From contig CACVBU010000886.1 in NCBI GenBank assembly GCA_902728285.1, forward strand, positions 179,315-243,314: 64,000 bases of DNA. The letters run 5' to 3'. The translations under genes were made by a program, and so were the position numbers. This DNA is from Clytia hemisphaerica (Eukaryota > Cnidaria > Hydrozoa > Leptothecata > Clytiidae). Under the pieces are notes generated by a model. The model was not told the DNA's origin. It made no database searches and was given only the letters and a program-made list of their open reading frames with translations. Positions 58,200-64,000 of the stretch are shown piece by piece (the first letter of the stretch is position 1; each line of letters begins with the position of its first letter).

Positions 58200-60335
58200 T
58201 GACTTAAATTTTGTTGTTTTGTGTTTGTTAAATATGTAGGTGTAGCTTGCAAAGATCCTAATTCCCTCTTCATTATATACTTTCAGGTTAGTTGCCATCA
58301 TACTGTCCAGTAGCCCCTAGATCAATGGATTATTTTGCACATTCACGTGGTTGGTACGAAATCTTTGTAAACACTGACAAAGTCTGCTAATAAGATGATT
58401 GAAACCATATTTAACTTAAAGGAAACAACAGAATTGAATAATTCAATCAAATTGATGATGTGTACCTAACATTTAGTTTCTTGGAAGTTTTTGGATTCAA
58501 AATTTTCCCTGTAAACTGGATATGAATATTTGTCATGTAATATCATCTCTGAAAAGTACATCTTGATTTGATTTTGACATGTAATTGCCAATGCAAATGA
58601 ATTTGGATGCATAATGTATATATATAGTATAAAATTTGTAACACAACAACTGAATTTTGATACCAAACATAAAACATGCTGCATTATGTACATAATGAAT
58701 AAATATGTTTCTGAAGACATATGGTTTGTTTTCAATTCGGATTGGGGACTTTTTACCCCCTGGTACAGGATTCCCTGCTTGATTTACAGTTCCAAACGAG
58801 ACACCAGAATGGGACTAGACTACAATTTCAAGATGAACCAACTATAGAGATTCCAGATTCAGTACAAATTCTAGTTTTGGATACTTTAATGCATCACATT
58901 AATCAATTTTCTAATGAAATACTCTTTTCTTGAGCAGTCTGAATAATAATAGTTTTGCTCTTTTTCTCTAAATTTTCATTTGAAATGGCAAAAGGCTTTT
59001 ATTATTAATCTACTTGAAATTATTTAAGTCACCTTTTGGCAGCAATAAGATAAATAAATTTGACATAATAAGAATCAAAATTATATTAAAAAATTTTAGA
59101 CAGTTTGGTAAACGTTATTATTATTATTATTGTTATTGCTATCATCACGATCAGATAAAGATTTTTGTATGATTTATAATCTTTTGTGTGCTATTGTATT
59201 ATTTTGCTATCATTTTTCACTTTTTTGTGTAAAGTTCTAAAAGTGCTTAAAAAAATTCATGATAGTTATGATTTTTGTCATTGATATAATGAATTGCCAA
59301 TGTTTTACAGCTCTTTCCTCTTTCCTTCATTTTTTCCATATTTTAGAGGCCACTCTTTTTTTGGTTCTTAAAACACTTTAACCCATAAAACTATTTTAGT
59401 TTTACCAGCCTCATTTTGTGTTTAAATGAAATGAATTTTAATTCTTTATCTCTGGTTCATGGTACATAGGGCATAAAAAGGTGGCTGTTTTAGCCAATCT
59501 ACAGGGTCGAAATTCAAAAATTTTCTAGCCCGTCGGGCCCAACCATGGTGGGCCCTCCTTAGACACTATATATAGCTGAATCACTATATATAGCTGAATC
59601 TTTTTTGCAGGGTATCCTAAAAATCCTAGATACGCCCCTGAATGGAAAGGTAGGAAAAAAATGTGATACATGTTTGTTTTTTTATAAGCAAGTGTATGCC
59701 CCTTGGTCAGGCTCGTGTATGCTTAAGTTCTCAAAGCATCCAGGCATAGTTTATGCTTATTATATGCTTAAGAATCATGCTTATGATTCACCCCGAGCCA
59801 AGTTTTTAATGAAATTTCAGAAATTTTGTAAAAATTTGTTCAGATTTTGGAAGCAGTGGAATGTTAGCTTGCCGTGAAATGTCTTATTTTTTACTTGACC
59901 TCTACCAAACCTTTTTAAACAAATAAAAATGATCACTTGAAAAATATTTTAGGCTGACATATATGCTCATGTTATGCTTAGGAATTCTACAAATCTGAGC
60001 CTTCATATGCATATAAGCGTTATGCTTATAAAAAAAAAACATGTAAAGTCAAAAAGACCCTGACCTACACTACACTAACAAAATATACATAAAATATAAG
60101 TTTCGTTTTAATTATCAATGTATTATAATATATTTTAATGTTTAAAAACTGAAAATAGACAGCCTCGATCATTACGACAAGCCAGAAAAGAGGCTAAAGG
60201 AACTGGTGAGCTAAAGGACTGGCAAGGAGTATAATCCTCAAGGAAAGAATGTGACCAAACAAAGGGAGAAGGAGGAGACTAAGGGAGGTTGTGAACTACA
60301 GTATTGAAGTATTAAAGTATCAAGTTTCTGATAAA
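58200..60335. other. Non-coding; possible exon at 58,769-58,933
   Basis: After an acceptor at about 58,768 a frame reads DSLLDLQFQTRHQNG ... IPDSVQILVLDTL and stops at 58,933; unrecognised. A TTATTATTATT microsatellite lies at 59,117. An ATGCTTA word repeats about seven times at 59,720-60,030. CTATATATAGCTGAATC is duplicated at 59,566-59,600. Confidence 0.3.
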
Positions 60336-60550
60336 CGCCCCTCCCCTAGGGGGGGCTCCTAGATTTTTCAAACAGATACAAGGCCATCCGAGACAGTTCC
60401 TGGATTTTCTGAACAGGTTTTGTGTACTGTTTCCTAGATTTCGACTGGGTGTTCAGCGATGACGTGTTTCCTGGAAAACACCCATAAATTTTTCCTCCTA
60501 GAAGAACAGAACAGATATTTCGAAAAAATGCGCCGGCGGCTGCTCTTGTC
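60336..60550. mobile_element. Possible MITE related to 53,484
   Basis: Right end GCCGGCGGCTGCTCTTG is the complement of the 53,484 head. Interior carries TTCCTGGA and CTGTTC-like words. Left end at the CCCCTAGGGGGGG stretch is uncertain. Confidence 0.4.
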
Positions 60551-60604
60551 TTTGAACGCTTTCATCATTTCCTCATCAATTTCTAAATTAATTTCAGTAT
60601 CATT

Positions 60605-61440
60605 AGTCTTGCCCAACATGCTTTACTGGACAACTCAATGACCCCATGAATGTTGCAAGACAGTGCAACATCCTTAAGGAAGATTGCTTTTTCAAAGATT
60701 CCTTTGTATTTATCTTGCCAATCGACATACTGAACGAAAATAGAATATGTTTATAGGCTTCCATTTTATTTTAACAGTTTTTAGGATTGTTAATTCTTGC
60801 TTATCATGATTTACTGGACAACTCAATGACACCATTAATGTTGCAAGACATTGCAATATCCTTAAAGGGAATAGCGCTATACTTATAGTAGGGGTCGGAG
60901 TTGCTGGTAATTCCATGGTATACTCTGAAATACATGCTGATGTCAGCCCGAAAGCTGATTGGCTTAACCGACAGTTATACATGGTTTGAGAGTATAGCTA
61001 AAACTTTGTTATGTTTACAACAGTAAACGAAAGTGAATGAAGACAAAATGTAAACAAAAAGATTGCAAAGAAGTTTTCGAATAAATTCACAATAGAATGT
61101 CTTCATTTAAAAATAGAAACACTCGATTTCATTCAAAAGAAAAAGACATTCTTTTTTTCTTTCAGTTTTATGTAAGTCTTTTTGTGTTGTTGTTGAACAT
61201 TATAGTAAATTATATTCACTTTTTTGAATATATTTTTTGGAATAAAGTCACTTTTGGTTTTTGTTATGATCCAGCACTCCTAAATACTCCTCCGTGTGGG
61301 TGTTTGTGCCAATGCTAGATCAGCATTTCATAAATATACCATGCGTCGTTCCCTTTAAGGAAGGTTGCTTTTTAGAAGATTCTTTTGTATTTATCTCGCC
61401 AATCGACATACTGAATGAAAATAGATTATGTTTTTATCTG
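60605..61440. repeat. Two-copy tandem repeat of about 190 bp, second copy interrupted
   Basis: Copy 1 (about 60,605-60,795) and copy 2 (about 60,800-61,440) share TTTACTGGACAACTCAATGA, the CCTTAAGGAAG site and GCCAATCGACATACTGAA. Copy 2 is split at its TTAA by the element at 60,866-61,354, so copy 1 is the empty site. Confidence 0.85.
60866..61354. mobile_element. TTAA-type MITE (piggyBac or Kolobok-like)
   Basis: TTAA at 60862-60865 and 61355-61358; the tandem sister copy has a single TTAA (about 60,676). Ends AGGGAATAGCGC and, inverted, AGGGAACGACGC. 489 bp, no transposase. TTAA targets are used by piggyBac and Kolobok. Confidence 0.88.
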
Positions 61441-61559
61441 AAAAAGCTAATTAAAATTCAGAAAACGTGTGTCAAACTAAAAATCTAAAACATTCAAACT
61501 GCGCGAGAAATCATTTTCACCAACTTAACGCAACAAGGACAATACCAGGCGTAATCTAT

Positions 61560-61840
61560 CGAACAAAATCGAATTCGATTTTTAATCGAATTTATCGAAA
61601 CTAATCGAAATTAATACTTCGATTAGGCTTCGATTAATCGAAACTATCGAGCCGTAATCGAATTAATCGAATTTTCCAAGGTTTTTCTCAATTAGTTCGA
61701 TTACCATTCGATTACTTCGATTAGCTATCGATAAGCTTCGATTAATGTTCGATAGCTTCGATTAATATCGATATATTCGATTATGTTCGATAACTTCGAT
61801 TAACTTTCGATAGGTTTCGATTGAGATTCGATAATCTAGC
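61560..61840. repeat. TCGATTA/TTAATCGA satellite-like tract
   Basis: Dense CGATTA/TAATCGA words; the first half has mainly AATCGAA and the second half mainly TTCGATT, so the two halves form a loose inverted repeat. Confidence 0.75.
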
Positions 61841-61844
61841 TAGC

Positions 61845-61990
61845 GGCCGCACGCTCCCCGGCGGCCAGGTGCTTGGTTCGATGGCCGGAGGTTCAGTTTG
61901 ACGGCCAGATGCTCGGTACGGCGGCCTGATGCTCGGTTCGACGGCCGGCTGCTCGTTTCGGTTAAACGACCGAATGGTTCGTGTGACGGC
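61845..61990. repeat. GC-rich minisatellite, about 24-bp unit
   Basis: About six imperfect units of the type GACGGCCGGATGCTCGGTTC in an otherwise AT-rich region, directly abutting the CGATTA tract. Confidence 0.75.
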
Positions 61991-62489
61991 CGGACGGTCA
62001 TCCTGGATGCCTTATCGTTTCACCGATTTTGAGCCCGACCCCCTCTCCCTGATAGGTAAAGCTCTAAAGGAGCGGACCCACAGATTTCTGTAAAGCCCAA
62101 AGGGCTAAATCTCGTGCTTCAAGCTCTTCCAAGCAAGAAATTACCTGCTCCAGATGTGAATTTCGCTACCGTAGGACGGGGTGAATCGGATAGAATTGGA
62201 AGGTTTTGGGCAAATTGGCTCTTCCTGACGAGATTTACCACCTAATTATACCGCAGAACTTGACGAGTAGGGTCTAATTCGCGAGTTTAGAAAATTTCAT
62301 TTTCAAAAGTTTCTTCTACGAGGAACAATCTTCAATCGAATACAAGAAAATCGAGTCACTCGTTTCGGGGTGAAGTGGATAGAATTTGACGGGGCGCCAT
62401 TTGGAACATAAACAAACACTCTCCATATTTTGTGGTGGGTGGAGCAATACCATTTTTTAAAAATTACGTTTTGCCGAAGTTATAATTTG
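61991..62489. other. Non-coding, no feature seen
   Basis: Moderately GC-rich; a GGGGTGAA-TCGGATAGAATT word occurs twice (62,178 and 62,367). No gene. Confidence 0.35.
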
Positions 62490-62497
62490 AATTCATG

Positions 62498-62916
62498 CCC
62501 GGGGGGGCACTCGATTTCGAAACGACGGTATGTGCCGCGCAAAATCTGCTTTTCAAAATCGTACCCTTACAGTGCAGTTCAATATGTCTGAAAAGGTACC
62601 CTTTCAGTGCATTTTCTATTGATTTACCCAACCCTTATAGTGCACTATATTTCTCAGGAAATTTTCTGTTTCAAAGAAAAACTGGGAAAATTATTCTTGT
62701 CAGCTGTAATTATCAGACAATAGAAACTTTTTCAAACAAACGAGAAGTATAAACCTTTCTTTTTAACAATTATTTTGAATTTGTTTTAAAATTCGACCCT
62801 TGCAGTGCAATCTCACAGAAATACACCCTTACAGTGCATTTTGGGATGCTGAAAAACCCCACCCTTAAGCGCGGCACATGACGTAGGCCAGATCATATGA
62901 GTGCCCCCCCCCCGGG
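62498..62916. mobile_element. CCCGGGGGGG-family MITE, 8-bp TSD AATTCATG
   Basis: AATTCATG at 62490-62497 and 62917-62924. Ends CCCGGGGGGGCACT and complement, with a GTGCCGCGC subterminal inverted repeat. Interior has about five copies of CCCTTACAGTGCA or close variants. Third member of the family in this window. Confidence 0.9.
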
Positions 62917-62924
62917 AATTCATG

Positions 62925-64000
62925 CAATTCTCACATAAGTAATTATTTATTAGATGGAGCGTCATAAAAATGTAATACCTAAGGGATATATATTTGGGTA
63001 GTGCGTTTTGATTAGTGTGCGCTATGAAAAGTGTTGGTTGAATGCACGATAGAAAGTGCAATGTAAGAAAATGAAACGTCCCTGAAAGGTCTGACTACAT
63101 TAGCCAAATCCAAGTTAGTTTTTTTATCTAACGCTTGCGTTTCGTTCCAGAGAAAATTAAAAGGGAGAAGTAAATAAATGATTAAAAAAGAAGAGCATTA
63201 GAGAAACTGGACAACTTACGAAAATATCAAATTTTCATCGAAGCATCGATCGATAGAGTCATCAAACACATGTTATATGGTCGTTATTTTCCGCGGTTAC
63301 GATAGATAGCATTGAATCTAAAAGCAGAAAATGATCACACCCAGCAGGTGCGTATTTCTTTTTTAACCTAAGAAGAGTCTAGCACACCCACACCCACGAC
63401 CCTGTTTCACTGGCCATGTTAGGTTAATAGAAATTGCGCTCAAAAAAACCCAGTGTTCATATCCCGTTGTTTACGGACATTTTAAATGAACACTGTTTTG
63501 ACGTTTAGCGTCCATTGAATACCCATGTCTCAAGTATCATTCGACCGCTACAAATGGCCCGTGAAAAGCTAACTTTTTCTACTTTCGCAGTGATACTGGG
63601 TGTGATAGCTGAGTCGATAAAAAGAATAGAGAAATTAATCCGATCATCGTATATTTTTGTTTTCTCCTTATTTCAGGTACTGAACAATCTCAGATACTTC
63701 AGAGACGGGAGAAGATTATCAATAACGCTCTGGTTGGCTCTAAGATTTTGTTGAGAAAATGATAAGAAAACGTATGATACACCCCTGTTTCAGTGACCCG
63801 GTCAAGGATCCGTCCCGATAAAAACCGGTGAAAAAATACAAAAAATTACCTAACACTGACACGTTCACTGCCAAGCCACTTTGACCTTATTGAATTTCAT
63901 CGAAAGTTTGACTTTCAAAGGCTCCAGCCGCCTTGGTTCTGCTTTAAGTGCCTACAAATTGCCTACCGATCGACGCAGAATTTGAGGGTAAGATTTCAAA
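62925..64000. other. Mostly unassigned; possible terminal exon 63,677-63,762
   Basis: After TTATTTCAG at 63,676 a frame reads TEQSQILQRREKIINNALVG and ends at TGA 63,762; composition looks coding but nothing is recognised. The rest is non-coding. Confidence 0.25.

Overview
This window is animal nuclear DNA, most likely from a cnidarian such as a coral or anemone (inference). Open frames are interrupted by GT-AG introns, several frames start in an 'aagATGGCGG' context, the sequence is clearly AT-rich, and most recognisable content is metazoan-type mobile DNA: Jockey-superfamily LINEs, PIF/Harbinger, and many short inverted-repeat elements. There are no bacterial operons, rRNAs or CRISPR arrays, and I recognised no tRNA.

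Layout. At 0-2.6 kb a minus-strand multi-exon gene with two C4 zinc-ribbon-like exons runs off the left edge. At 3-5 kb there is CCAACC-type simple repeat and palindromic elements. At 5.4-6.9 kb lies a 5'-truncated CR1-like LINE. At 9.5-12.9 kb a plus-strand gene shows exon duplication. At 12.9-33.1 kb there is a large, young tandem duplication (units of about 7.5 kb, one extra partial unit). Each unit carries exons that look like the C-terminal part of a CACTA/EnSpm-type transposase, plus an exon encoding a TNFR-type cysteine-rich repeat. Some copies are open and some are broken.

At 33.4-41.4 kb an entire Harbinger element is split by an intact LINE whose ORF2 begins with a PHD finger. At 41.4-42.7 kb are a small TCCGAC-rich element and a broken C2H2 zinc-finger gene. 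At 43.5-52.5 kb four or five insertions are nested: a TIR element holds a gag/CCHC LINE, which holds a Harbinger-type MITE (itself holding a palindrome) and a 9-bp-TSD element. At 52.8-64 kb are a minus-strand LINE remnant, a broken OTU-protease exon, several MITEs and satellites.

The tandem copies and other duplicates act as natural empty sites, so exact ends and target-site duplications can be read for several insertions. Two families stand out. One (22,935-24,059 and 49,501-50,422) has 9-bp TSDs, a common CGGTTNGTGTAA head, and TIRs built of heptamer arrays that differ between the two elements. The other (14,800-15,086; 53,922-54,278; 62,498-62,916) has 8-bp TSDs, CCCGGGGGGG ends, and an internal short motif repeated several times, again different in each element. 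Conserved termini combined with element-specific motif arrays are the most unusual pattern in the window.
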